A stretch of DNA of 64,000 bases from Paenibacillaceae bacterium (GTDB lineage: Bacteria; Bacillota; Bacilli; Paenibacillales; Paenibacillaceae), in NCBI GenBank assembly GCA_004134985.1, contig REGQ01000014.1, forward strand, positions 62,001 through 126,000, written 5' to 3'. Under the pieces are notes generated by a model, which was not told the DNA's origin, searched no databases, and worked only from the letters and a program-made list of their open reading frames with translations. Positions 9,353 through 17,640 of this stretch are shown one piece after another. Both the position numbers and the translations under genes were made by a program. Within the stretch, counting starts at the first letter, position 1; every line of letters begins with the position of its first letter.

Positions 9353-10075
9353 ATGATTAAATTGACCATTTGGAACGAATTTCACCATGAGAAGGTCAAC
9401 CCGGCCGTGACGGAAATTTATCCGCAGGGCATCCACCAGGCACTTGCTGACGGGCTTGCCGATCAGCCGTTTGTGATCAGAACGGCGACGCAGGATCAAC
9501 CGGAACACGGGCTTACGGAAGAAGTGCTGAACGATACGGACGTTTTGATCTGGTGGGGGCACAAAACGCATCGTTTGGTAGAAGACGAGATCGTCAACCG
9601 AGTGCATGAACGTGTGTTGCAGGGGATGGGGCTGGTCGTGCTTCACTCCGGTCATTTTTCGAAAATATTCAAGAAGCTGATGGGCACAAACTGCGACCTG
9701 CGTTGGCGCGAGGCGGATGACAGGGAACGGATTTGGGTTGTCGATCCGGCGCATCCGATTGCGGAAGGGCTCGGCTCATACTTTGAACTGGAACGGGAAG
9801 AAATGTACGGGGAGCACTTCGATATTCCGGCGCCGGATGAACTGGTATTCGTAAGCTGGTTCGAGGGCGGCGAGGTGTTCCGCAGCGGCTGCACGTATCA
9901 TCGCGGCAAAGGAAAAATCTTTTATTTCCGTCCCGGTCATGAAACGTATCCGACGTACTATAACGAGAATGTGCTCAAAGTGATCGGCAATGGCGTCAAG
10001 TGGGCATCGCCTTCACAGACGGCAACACCTGTATATGGCAAGTCAGAACCGCTGGAAGCAATCTCGGCAAAATAG
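9353..10075 (+). CDS. ThuA-domain trehalose-utilisation-like protein
   Basis: A 240-residue protein with the ThuA fold (PF06283, a class I glutamine amidotransferase-like fold). It opens [13 protein letters not shown], continues with the core strand LIWWGHKTH, and has [12 protein letters not shown] at the position of the family's conserved small-residue/His loop. A further conserved segment contains [11 protein letters not shown]. In Rhizobium, ThuA acts with the Gfo/Idh/MocA enzyme ThuB in trehalose and related disaccharide catabolism via 3-keto derivatives. The exact chemistry of ThuA proteins in Firmicutes is poorly defined. It is flanked on both sides by Gfo/Idh/MocA genes with 17-base gaps, consistent with one operon. 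A GGGGGAG site precedes the start. Confidence 0.88.
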   Translation: MIKLTIWNEFHHEKVNPAVTEIYPQGIHQALADGLADQPFVIRTATQDQPEHGLTEEVLNDTDVLIWWGHKTHRLVEDEIVNRVHERVLQGMGLVVLHSGHFSKIFKKLMGTNCDLRWREADDRERIWVVDPAHPIAEGLGSYFELEREEMYGEHFDIPAPDELVFVSWFEGGEVFRSGCTYHRGKGKIFYFRPGHETYPTYYNENVLKVIGNGVKWASPSQTATPVYGKSEPLEAISAK

Positions 10076-10092
10076 GGATGGGGGGAGCATTC

Positions 10093-11094
10093 ATGGAGAA
10101 CAAAATACGTGTCTTGCAAATAGGAAGCGGTCACTTCGGACAGTCCTGGCTGGATGTCGTCACTGGATTCCCAGATACGGAGCTTGCAGGTGTTGTCGAT
10201 GTGGAACCTGAACATCTCGTTGGCGCACAGCAGCGCACCGGACTTGCGGCCGATCGCTGCTATACCGATGCCGATCAGGCTTTCGCTGAAGTGCAGGCGG
10301 ATTTGGTGCTAATCGTAACTCCTCCGACTACGCATAAGACACTTGCCTTGAAGGCGCTGCAGGCGGGGTTTCATGTCATGCTGGAAAAGCCGCTGACCCA
10401 AACCTATGAGGAAGCAGTCGAACTGCTCGCTGCGAGCCGCGAATCCGGCAAGCAGGTGATGGTCAGTCAGAATTACCGCTGGCGTCCGGCGATTCAGACG
10501 GCGAAGCAACTGCTCGCCTCGCAAGCGATCGGGCAGGTTGGTTACATCGAATATTCGTTTCGCAAAGCGAAGCATATCGGGGGCTGGCGTGAGCGGAGCC
10601 CGGAGATTATGCTGGAGGACATGTCGATCCATCACTTTGATATCATTCGCTATTTGCTGGAGAAAGAAGCGGAGAGAGTGCATGCCGAGAGCTTCCGCCC
10701 TGCGTGGAGCTGGTTTACCGGCAATCCAAGCACACAGGTGCTCATACAATTCGAGCACAATGTTCGAGTGAATTATTTCGCAAGTTGGGTGTCGCGGGGC
10801 AAGGAAACGACCTGGAACGGGGATATCCGCATTGTGGGGGAGAAGGGGGCGGTAGAAATAATCGATGACCGCGTTCGCTTCACGAGTGCTGATGAGCCGC
10901 CTGAGTCGGAGGGGACGGAAGTGGCGCTGCTCGCAATGCCATTCACGGAACGGGCTGCATCCTTGCAGGATATGGTGCGGGCAATTCGAACGGGTACGCC
11001 GCCCCTCACCTCAATTGAAGACAATATTCACAGCTTCAGGCTTGCCTGCGCCGCCATTGATTCGGCGACCTCGGGAACAACGGTTGTTTTATAA
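10093..11094 (+). CDS. Second Gfo/Idh/MocA-family oxidoreductase, locus A
   Basis: A 333-residue dehydrogenase from ATG 10093, preceded by GGGGGAG. An earlier in-frame ATG at 10000 lies inside the ThuA gene and lacks a ribosome site. The Rossmann motif is VLQIGSGHFGQSW, with an atypical Ser in the dinucleotide loop, and the active-site motif is LEKPLTQTYEEA. Domain order and length are normal. It differs clearly from the product at 8307, so the two are not a recent duplication. Two such enzymes flanking ThuA suggest successive oxidation and reduction steps, or a heteromeric enzyme. It appears to be the last gene of the locus A operon. Confidence 0.9.
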   Translation: MENKIRVLQIGSGHFGQSWLDVVTGFPDTELAGVVDVEPEHLVGAQQRTGLAADRCYTDADQAFAEVQADLVLIVTPPTTHKTLALKALQAGFHVMLEKPLTQTYEEAVELLAASRESGKQVMVSQNYRWRPAIQTAKQLLASQAIGQVGYIEYSFRKAKHIGGWRERSPEIMLEDMSIHHFDIIRYLLEKEAERVHAESFRPAWSWFTGNPSTQVLIQFEHNVRVNYFASWVSRGKETTWNGDIRIVGEKGAVEIIDDRVRFTSADEPPESEGTEVALLAMPFTERAASLQDMVRAIRTGTPPLTSIEDNIHSFRLACAAIDSATSGTTVVL

Positions 11095-11299
11095 TAAGCA
11101 ATATAGGCTGTCACATAAGCGTGCCCAAAGCCTATCGTGTGGTTGACTGCCAACACGTATGGCGCCACCGCTCGCTATATCAGTGATTGTTTCAATTTAT
11201 CATTGCGAATCGGCCACTTCCCGTCCCAAGGACGGCGAAGCGGTTTACGCTTGGACAATTATTGAAGAGACCAGTCTATATAGAAAGAGTGCAGCCATC

Positions 11300-12046
11300 A
11301 TGATTATCATATTGACCATGTTATTAATGGGGATGCTGTTGGGCTTCACCGGAGCCGGCGGCTCCGGTGTCATCATTGCAGTGCTCATTGCTTTCTTTGA
11401 CATTCCGATTCATACGGCGCTTGGCACATCCATTGCGGCGATGATCTTCACGACAATTTCGGGATCGATCAGCCACTTCCGGGAAGGCAATGTCGTGGTG
11501 CGCTCAGGCATTGTGATCGGCTTGTTCGGGGCGGGGGGCGCGTTCGGCGGGACGAAAATCGCGCAGATGATCGCCGCTCCCTCGCTCGTATGGATGACCG
11601 CGACACTGCTGGCCGTGTGCGGCATTCTCATCTGGCTGAAGACTCGGATGAGATTTACAGGCGAGGCGTCGGAGCTGCCGATGCGCTCGCTCCGCTTCTG
11701 GGTCATCGCCGTGCTCGTCGGGCTGGCCTGCGGTGTCATCTCCGGCGTGTTCGGCATCGGCGCGACTCCGTTCATCCAGCTCGCGCTGCTGATCTTCCTG
11801 CGCCTGCCGATTCATCAGGCGGCCGGTACGACGATGCTCATTATTTTGCCGATTGCTCTGGCAGGCAGCTACGGCTTCTCGCAAGCGGGCTTTCTTGATT
11901 TGGAATTGCTCGTCAAGGTAGTGGCCGGCACGATGATCGGCTCCTACATTGGCGCCAAATTCACGGTTCGCGCCCCGGTGCTGGTGCTGCGCTACGCGAT
12001 GATCGTGATGCCGTTCGTGGGCGCGGCCTTGCTGCTGCTGTCCTAG
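11300..12046 (+). CDS. TauE/SafE-family (sulfite exporter-like) membrane protein
   Basis: A 248-residue protein of about seven to eight membrane segments with two homologous halves. Each half has the family's glycine-rich loop: GFTGAGGSGVI near residue 15 and GVFGIGATPFI near residue 150. PF01925 proteins are proposed anion permeases for sulfite, sulfoacetate, taurine or related organic anions. No sulfur genes are nearby, so the substrate is open. ATG 11300 was preferred because it places the first membrane helix at the N-terminus as in the family. A longer frame from 11159 would add 47 residues without homology signs. The ribosome site is weak in both cases. Confidence 0.85.
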   Translation: MIIILTMLLMGMLLGFTGAGGSGVIIAVLIAFFDIPIHTALGTSIAAMIFTTISGSISHFREGNVVVRSGIVIGLFGAGGAFGGTKIAQMIAAPSLVWMTATLLAVCGILIWLKTRMRFTGEASELPMRSLRFWVIAVLVGLACGVISGVFGIGATPFIQLALLIFLRLPIHQAAGTTMLIILPIALAGSYGFSQAGFLDLELLVKVVAGTMIGSYIGAKFTVRAPVLVLRYAMIVMPFVGAALLLLS

Positions 12047-12247
12047 CAGGCAGCGGCGCTTTTGCACAATAATACTCCATTTTCTGCTGTATTAAATAAT
12101 ATTGCGTACCATTGCAGTTGGATCGAGCATCTATGCTTGAATCAACTAGATAAAAGCAAACCATCCTCCAGCACCGCTGATCACCGCGGTGCTGGGTGCA
12201 GTGAACTACGTGATTTGTGCACGATTGTGTGCTTCCCTTGGGCTGAG

Positions 12248-12428
12248 CGGCCAGACGTTCCGCTATTTGCCCCAAAACACTCCAAACGGAATTTTCGCGG
12301 CCAGAGGATCCGCTATTGGTACGAAAACCCGCCTAAATACACGATTTTCACACAAATAGCGGATCTGGTGGCCGCCAAAACTCATTTTTCCTTCATTTGG
12401 ACAAAATAGCGGAACGTGTGTCCGCTCC
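12248..12428. repeat. Dispersed inverted-repeat element, CGCTATTTTG family, copy 1
   Basis: Four related motifs occur in the order two then two inverted: CCAGACGTTCCGCTATTTG near 12251, CCAGAGGATCCGCTATTG near 12300, CAAATAGCGGATCTGGTGG near 12353 and CAAAATAGCGGAACGTGTG near 12403. Spacers are about 25-35 bases. The same layout and nearly the same motif recur at 57416-57585. Confidence 0.75.
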
Positions 12429-12472
12429 CCGGCCGCTGGGGCAGTTAATACGGAGACTACTCGACTGTTGCA

Positions 12473-12645
12473 ATGGTTGTAACTACCTCATCTACTTCAT
12501 CTACTTCATCTACTTCATCTACTGTTGTGCCTACTGCAACTGCTGCATCTGCTTCATCGACTGTTGTGTCTACTGCAACCGCTGTATCTACTTCATCTAT
12601 TGTTCTGCCTACTGCAACTTCTATAATCGCTGCTTTAGCGACTGA
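12473..12645. repeat. Low-complexity Ser/Thr-codon repeat array
   Basis: TCATCTACT repeats four times from about 12488. Then a degenerate unit of about 39 bases (CTGTTGTGCCTACTGCAACTG and variants) repeats three times. One plus-strand frame from ATG 12473 reads as a 64-residue Ser/Thr/Ala/Val-rich peptide with a 13-residue period (SSTVVPTATA-like). There is no close ribosome site and the frame overlaps the end of the convergent BlaR1-like gene by four bases, so it is listed as a repeat rather than a gene. Confidence 0.6.
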
Positions 12646-12663
12646 CCGACGGACCTTATCTGG

Positions 12664-14163
12664 CTAATTTTCCGTCAGACTGGCAACCCGCTCTACAAAC
12701 TCTCTGAGGCTCTGTTCATCCTCAACGAGCCCACCAGGGTCTGCACCCAATACGTCGACTGCCTGCTCTCTTGTAAAAGTAAACTGATAGCTTCCCGCGA
12801 CCTGCCCATCGATCTGGTAGCTGAACTGTGTATGGATCTCATCCACATTGTCAATTAGGGCGAACAGGATGAGCGCATTGTGATAAAATACATCGCTGTA
12901 GCTTGTTATTTCATTGGCAGGATTCACGCCATTCACTGTGCTGAGCTTCATTGTGAGCCCATAAGGCTGGGCCGTAGTGTGAAGCTCCATGCCATTCCGT
13001 TCCGTATTGTCCGGAAACGCCAATGCACCGATCAAGGAACCGACTTTGCTGCTGTTGCCCACGTAAGGGGTTTTATTGGCAAGCAGCGCCTTAATATTAT
13101 ACTGCGAGCCGTCAGAAACGAGGCTTATGGCTTGCGTGCCAGGCCCGGCATCCGGAGTTGTCGGCGCGTTCAAAAAGGATTGTGGGACAGGCGGATTTGT
13201 CGTGCAGGCTACGATCAACAGCGGCATGCTAACGGCTGCAACCGCGACGAGCCAGCGGGAGGGCTGCTTAAAGCGCATAATATTTTTGATGCGTGCTTTA
13301 ATCTGGCTTTCCCCAAAGCCCAGCGGACTCGTTGGCGACAAGACGCTTCCGTTTGTTGACAGGGACAGCAGCGAGGTGGAATAACTGGCTTTGACGCCGC
13401 TCCCCATTTTTCGGAGCACGCTTTCGTCGCAAGACATCTCCATATCTTTGCACATCAGCTTATACGCTAGCCACATAAACGGATTGAACCAATGGAGGCA
13501 GAGTATGAGAAACGCCGCAGGCTTGATCAGGTAATCGAAGCGGCGAATATGAACCTGCTCATGCTCAATAATATAGGGTCGCTCATGGGCTTGCAGGTGG
13601 AGCGGAAGATAAACTTTTGGCTTGATTAGTCCGTATACGAACGGTGAAGAAATGCGGTCGGACTCATACACATTGCCATCCACAAGCGTTGCCGTGCTGA
13701 CACTGCGCTTCAAGCGCCAGTAAGAAATAACCGCATAACCGGCAATCATTGCCGCGCCGGCTGCCCACACGATGCTTAGTGCAAAGATGAGCAGCTGCAT
13801 CGGATTGATGCTCGCGGTGACGGCGGCGCGAGGGAGCAAATCATTGATTGTCTCGCTGATTGCCCGGCTCCCCATCGTAATGGCAGGCTGCTTCATCAGA
13901 CCGATATCTGCCGGGACAGGATTAACAGTGCCATTGCGATTCGTCTCACCTGTGAAGAACAATCCAAGCATGCTGATGGAAGATGTGATTGCAACAGGGT
14001 AAACCAGCCTAATCCAGACGGCAGACCACAGAATATATGAAAAAAATTTCGGCACTCTGCTGAGTGGCAACCGAATGAGCATAACTGCGATGACGATAAA
14101 GGAGGCGACGATACTCATATTCAGCACGGCAATAAACAGTTTGGACAGAGCCTCCGAATTCAT
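12664..14163 (-). CDS. BlaR1/MecR1-like M56 membrane metallopeptidase with DUF4825-like tail
   Basis: A 499-residue sensor-protease. Four membrane helices surround the M56 zinc site HEQVH (H201, E202, H205). The next motif is the family's CDESVL segment. A helix near residue 300 is followed by an extracytoplasmic C-terminal domain of about 190 residues with the pattern NKTPYVGNSSKVG of DUF4825, not a penicillin-binding domain. Members cleave or trigger cleavage of a BlaI/MecI repressor on sensing an outside signal. No beta-lactamase or PBP2a gene lies nearby, so the signal is unlikely to be restricted to beta-lactams. The start overlaps the BlaI-like stop by four bases. Confidence 0.9.
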   Translation of the reverse strand: MNSEALSKLFIAVLNMSIVASFIVIAVMLIRLPLSRVPKFFSYILWSAVWIRLVYPVAITSSISMLGLFFTGETNRNGTVNPVPADIGLMKQPAITMGSRAISETINDLLPRAAVTASINPMQLLIFALSIVWAAGAAMIAGYAVISYWRLKRSVSTATLVDGNVYESDRISSPFVYGLIKPKVYLPLHLQAHERPYIIEHEQVHIRRFDYLIKPAAFLILCLHWFNPFMWLAYKLMCKDMEMSCDESVLRKMGSGVKASYSTSLLSLSTNGSVLSPTSPLGFGESQIKARIKNIMRFKQPSRWLVAVAAVSMPLLIVACTTNPPVPQSFLNAPTTPDAGPGTQAISLVSDGSQYNIKALLANKTPYVGNSSKVGSLIGALAFPDNTERNGMELHTTAQPYGLTMKLSTVNGVNPANEITSYSDVFYHNALILFALIDNVDEIHTQFSYQIDGQVAGSYQFTFTREQAVDVLGADPGGLVEDEQSLREFVERVASLTEN

Positions 14164-14522
14164 TCTGAAGCCCCCTCAATAATACGCTTCAATTCTTCCG
14201 CTTCCTTGGCAGATAATTTCCTCTTATCCAGAAAGGCGGTCAGAAACTGCGGCAGCGATCCCCCGAAAGTTTTGTCGATCAACGTTTCACTTTCGTATTT
14301 TTGAACCTCTTCCCGCTTGACAAGCGTCGTTACGAGCGCATCCTGATTAAGGAGCATCCCGCGTTCAGTCAATTTGCGCAGCACCGTATACGTCGTTGAT
14401 TTCTTCCATCCGAGCCGCTCCTGGCACAGCCGCACAAGTTGTGTCGAATTAACCGGCTCATTCTCCCAAATGATACTGACAAATTTATATTCCGCATCGT
14501 ACAGCTTGTAAACATCCGTCAT
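14160..14522 (-). CDS. BlaI/MecI/CopY-family transcriptional repressor
   Basis: A 120-residue repressor from ATG 14522, which follows GAAAGGAACC. An upstream ATG at 14585 overlaps operator DNA and is rejected. It has a winged helix (DAEYKFVSIIWENEPVNSTQLVRLC, then GWKKSTTYTVLRKLTERGML) and a short C-terminal dimerisation helix region. In the family, the repressor dimer binds paired dyads and is destroyed after the partner protease is activated. Two matching dyads lie just upstream (14564-14608), indicating autorepression. The final four bases overlap the BlaR1-like gene. Whether the ABC operon upstream is also controlled is not shown by the sequence. Confidence 0.92.
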   Translation of the reverse strand: MTDVYKLYDAEYKFVSIIWENEPVNSTQLVRLCQERLGWKKSTTYTVLRKLTERGMLLNQDALVTTLVKREEVQKYESETLIDKTFGGSLPQFLTAFLDKRKLSAKEAEELKRIIEGASE

Positions 14523-14563
14523 TGGCAAGGTTCCTTTCAGAAAAAAAGTTTTGAAAAAAATAA

Positions 14564-14608
14564 GTTTATTGCAGTAAACCTTCATATAGGAAGTTTACCG
14601 CAATAAAC
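14564..14608 (-). promoter_or_regulatory. Twin dyad operators for the BlaI-like repressor
   Basis: Two 16-base dyads, GTTTATTGCAGTAAAC (14564-14579) and GTTTACCGCAATAAAC (14593-14608), share the form GTTTA-N6-TAAAC. Their centres are 29 bases apart, close to three helical turns. They sit 42-86 bases upstream of the repressor ATG, as expected for BlaI/MecI-type autoregulation. The half-site differs from the classical TACA/TGTA of staphylococcal operators. Confidence 0.8.
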
Positions 14609-14658
14609 CTAAATTGTCCAGCGGAAGCGGGAATGCGCTTGTAGAGATCCGCTTCCGG

Positions 14659-15495
14659 TCACACACTGCTGTCCTTGCTCTGCATCCGCTTGCGAGTACT
14701 GTTCAGAAACAATGCGCTGAGCAGAAGCGTATAGCCGTAGAACAGCGCCAGGTGAAGCGGAAGCTTGAGCCCAAGCCCGGAGACGTGCAGAAAGCGGGGG
14801 CGGTTGAACAGATTTTCCACGCGTGCGAACTCGATAATTGTCGCGTGCTTGATCAGCCAGAAGACGGACAGCTCCGAACTGTTGCGCGTAAAGAACGGCA
14901 TGACGAACACCAGCCCGGCAATAAAGAATACTGCCAGCTCCGAGCTGCTTCGTGCAGATAGGAAGATGACAAACAGGCAAAATGCCATGCAGCCGAGCCA
15001 ATTGGTGATGAACTGAACGACGACGAATTCCCCGATGTTCATCGTATAAGGAGCGAGGGCATAGCGGCTCAGGCTTTGCAGCGGCAGCTGCCAGCCGGCC
15101 CAGCCGGCGAGCGAAATGTTGGCAATCAGGTTCACTAACCAGCCGCTTGTCACGATGATCGTAGTGAAGGAAAGCGCAGCTGCTATTTTCGCGTGAACAA
15201 GTTGGCGACGGCCATGCTGCGTGCTCAGCAGCAGCGCTTCTGTCCGCAGCTTCTCCTCCCCGTTGAAGAGCGATGAGACAGCCAGCACAATGATCATCCC
15301 AATGAGGATCGTACCGGAGGAGTAGGGGAAGAAGGTGATGCGCTCCCAGGCGGACTCATCATGCCAACGGTAATGATTCCAGACCATAAAGAGCTGGACA
15401 GCCAATCCGGCAGCGATCAGCGGCACAAGCGCTTTATGGCTAAACAGCTTGTACAGCTCCCAGCGATAGAGGACAGGCGTGTCACACATTTTCAC
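14659..15495 (-). CDS. ABC-2-type transporter permease
   Basis: About 278 residues from GTG 15495, which is seven bases after GGAGGTGG. ATG 15489 is the alternative. The N-terminus (VLYRWELYKLFSHKALVPLIAAGL) is typical of ABC-2 permeases: a cytoplasmic amphipathic stretch, then the first membrane helix. About six helices are predicted, with a soluble loop near residues 40-60. It contains an ELxKL-like start and sequence patterns also found in the neighbouring permease, so the two probably form a heterodimer exporting an unknown compound. It starts three bases after the stop of the gene at 15498, as part of the sigma-factor operon. Confidence 0.8.
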   Translation of the reverse strand: MKMCDTPVLYRWELYKLFSHKALVPLIAAGLAVQLFMVWNHYRWHDESAWERITFFPYSSGTILIGMIIVLAVSSLFNGEEKLRTEALLLSTQHGRRQLVHAKIAAALSFTTIIVTSGWLVNLIANISLAGWAGWQLPLQSLSRYALAPYTMNIGEFVVVQFITNWLGCMAFCLFVIFLSARSSSELAVFFIAGLVFVMPFFTRNSSELSVFWLIKHATIIEFARVENLFNRPRFLHVSGLGLKLPLHLALFYGYTLLLSALFLNSTRKRMQSKDSSV

Positions 15496-15497
15496 GA

Positions 15498-16757
15498 CTA
15501 AGCCACCTCCCGTCTGCGAATACTCCAATGCAGCAGCACGACAGGAATGACATAGTAGAGCGCAAGGATCGGTATAATTCCGTAACGGTAGAGGACAGGC
15601 GTGCCAAAATAATTTAGATAAAAATTGTCACCAAGCATCGACAGTTCGATAAATTCCATATACCGGAATAAGCGGAACACAAGCTCGAAAATGAAGGAAT
15701 CTGAAAGGTTCAGCAGTATGATCAGCATAGGCAGCATCATAATTGTCCCGCAAATAAAAGCGGGAATGAGCGGACTTCGCGTGCGCGACGAGCAGAGCAT
15801 AACAAGCAAACCAAGCGCAATGCACCCGGCAATGGCATAGAGCTGCTGCATGATGAAATATAGGCTGATCGAGCCAGTGAAAGCCGTATGATTGTACAAA
15901 TTATGCAAATTAATGAGCTTCTTGTCCCAGCCGGAAAAACCATAATACCAGCCATTAAGCAGCAGGACGACAGCGGCAAACGCCAGAACGACCATGGTGC
16001 AATACAGAACAACGGCAGCGACTTTAGCCCAGGTCATGCGGGCGCGGCCATGGCGGCTGCTGAATATCAGGCTGTCCATCCGAACGTTGTACTCTCTTGA
16101 AAATACGGATGATACGCCAAGAATGGTGAGCGCTGCCGCGAACAAATAGCCGACTTCATTTAAATAACGAAGCATCGAATTCCAAACTTCCTGGTTCATC
16201 GCGTAATCAGGCGTGCCGACCTTGTTGAAGCTCGCAAGCATCTTCTTGGCCTCGGCCTGACGGTAGAGACTGCCCTCAGCTTCCGCACGCTCCGCCTCGC
16301 TCCTGGCATAGGATTCACGCAAATTCAAACCATTACTGTGCAAGTTCAGAATCGCGCTGGCTACTCGATATTGCAGCAAAAGATTGTTGTAGTCTTCGGG
16401 GGAGAGGGTGTCGTGACTGGCAGCTTGCTCCTTCGCCGGCGACGCTGCCTCTGATGGCGATTGCTGTTCCTGACGCCCCTGTTGTTCCTTCTGCTCCCGT
16501 TGCTCTTGTTCCGCCGCTTCATTGCGCGCCTTCCGCTCCGCCTGGAACTCGGCATCAATCTGCTCTGCCCATTGCAGCTTTTCCGCGGTCAGCTTGCCGC
16601 CGTAGGTTTCATAATAGCTCTGCAGTTCCCGCGTTTCCGATCTGGTTGCAGATTGTGAGAAGAAGCTGGCACTGTAGAAGAGCACGAATAACAGAAATGC
16701 GATATAGATTACCTTTTGCGCTAATATTTTATATAGTTCTGTCCAAATGAGACGCAT
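15498..16757 (-). CDS. ABC-2-type transporter permease with charged extracytoplasmic loop
   Basis: A 419-residue permease from ATG 16757 (GAGGAGGAG ribosome site, one base after the ATPase stop). TM1 lies near residues 17-36. A loop of about 150 residues follows, with a strongly Glu/Gln-rich, coiled-coil-prone segment (EQEQREQKEQQGRQEQQ). Five further helices come from residue 210 onward. Such a loop between TM1 and TM2 is seen in bacitracin/lantibiotic-type exporters and other ABC-2 proteins, but the Gln/Glu tract here is unusually low in complexity. It works with the ATPase at 16759 and the permease at 14659. Confidence 0.82.
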   Translation of the reverse strand: MRLIWTELYKILAQKVIYIAFLLFVLFYSASFFSQSATRSETRELQSYYETYGGKLTAEKLQWAEQIDAEFQAERKARNEAAEQEQREQKEQQGRQEQQSPSEAASPAKEQAASHDTLSPEDYNNLLLQYRVASAILNLHSNGLNLRESYARSEAERAEAEGSLYRQAEAKKMLASFNKVGTPDYAMNQEVWNSMLRYLNEVGYLFAAALTILGVSSVFSREYNVRMDSLIFSSRHGRARMTWAKVAAVVLYCTMVVLAFAAVVLLLNGWYYGFSGWDKKLINLHNLYNHTAFTGSISLYFIMQQLYAIAGCIALGLLVMLCSSRTRSPLIPAFICGTIMMLPMLIILLNLSDSFIFELVFRLFRYMEFIELSMLGDNFYLNYFGTPVLYRYGIIPILALYYVIPVVLLHWSIRRREVA

Positions 16758-16758
16758 G

Positions 16759-17640
16759 TCAAAGCTCCTCCTCTGACGCCGGTTCTCCAAAATAATACAA
16801 ATAAATGTCCTCCAGCCGTGGCGGCTGCAATACCGCATGAGGAGCAGGGCGTTCATCTGCAATGACTCTCACTTCAAGCTCGCTGCCGGTGCGGTGCAGA
16901 TTGCCGACGATATGCTGCTGCTCCAGCTGCGGCAGCAGTTCGGGCGGAATCGTCATCGTCCACACTTTGTCTGACAGCTCGGTCAAAATTGCGGCCGGGG
17001 TATCCTGACGGACCAACTCACCTTGCTTCAGCAGCAGCACTTCCTTGGCGATATATTCAATGTCGGAAATGATATGAGTCGATAAGATAACGATTCGCTC
17101 CCCTGAGATCGCGGACAGCAAATTTCGGAATCGTACTCTTTCTTTGGGGTCCAGCCCCGCGGTCGGTTCATCCAGAATTAACAGCTGCGGGTCGTTAAGC
17201 AGCGCTTGCGCGATGCCAAGCCGCCGTTTCATCCCACCGGAGAATGTTTTAATTTTGTGCCGTCGATGTTCCGCAAGATTGACCTTGTCCAGCAGCCGAT
17301 CGATGATCGGACCAGCTTCCCGCTTCGGGATGCCTTTCAGTGCAGCCATATAATGCAAGAACCGGTGCGCAGTAAAATAGCCGTAAAACCCGCAATCCTG
17401 CGGCAAGTAGCCGATCAGGGCGCGGTAGCGCTCGTTCATGGACTGAATATTTTCGCCGTTGACGAGAATGCTGCCCCGGGAGGGACGCAGGACATGGGCG
17501 AGCATCCGCATGAGCGTTGTTTTGCCAGCGCCATTGGGCCCGATCAGGCCGTATACGCCCGGTGTCAGCTCGGTGGACAAATTGTTGAGCGCCAGCTTGT
17601 TTTTATAGGTGCGGGTCAAGTCTTTAATGGTGAGCTTCAA
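16759..17640 (-). CDS. ABC transporter ATP-binding protein
   Basis: A 293-residue ATPase of the antibiotic/Na-efflux (CcmA) group. Walker A is GPNGAGKT (residues 34-41), the Q-loop is in GYLPQDCGFY, the signature is FSGGMKRRLGIAQ, Walker B is LLILDEPTAGLD and the switch histidine is in LSTHIISD. The roughly 70-residue C-terminal extension is usual for drug and bacteriocin exporters. It overlaps the preceding membrane-protein gene by 17 bases and abuts the permease gene, placing it in the middle of the five-gene operon that begins with the sigma factor. Confidence 0.92.
   Translation of the reverse strand: MKLTIKDLTRTYKNKLALNNLSTELTPGVYGLIGPNGAGKTTLMRMLAHVLRPSRGSILVNGENIQSMNERYRALIGYLPQDCGFYGYFTAHRFLHYMAALKGIPKREAGPIIDRLLDKVNLAEHRRHKIKTFSGGMKRRLGIAQALLNDPQLLILDEPTAGLDPKERVRFRNLLSAISGERIVILSTHIISDIEYIAKEVLLLKQGELVRQDTPAAILTELSDKVWTMTIPPELLPQLEQQHIVGNLHRTGSELEVRVIADERPAPHAVLQPPRLEDIYLYYFGEPASEEEL

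Larger units (their letters stand above)
12047..12663. other. 617-base intergenic region with repeats
   Basis: Between the TauE gene and the convergent BlaR1-like gene. It contains a perfect 9-bp inverted repeat, CAGCACCGC (12169-12177) with GCGGTGCTG (12186-12194), that lacks a T-run. It also holds a dispersed palindromic element (12248-12428) and a low-complexity TCATCTACT array (12473-12645). No gene is supported. Confidence 0.6.

Noticed and set aside
12169-12194. Perfect 9-base inverted repeat CAGCACCGC/GCGGTGCTG
   Set aside because: No T-run follows on either strand, so it is not called a terminator, and no protein site is recognised.
12473-12667. 64-codon Ser/Thr-rich open frame
   Set aside because: It is explained by the nine-base and 39-base repeat array, has no close ribosome site, and overlaps the convergent gene end.
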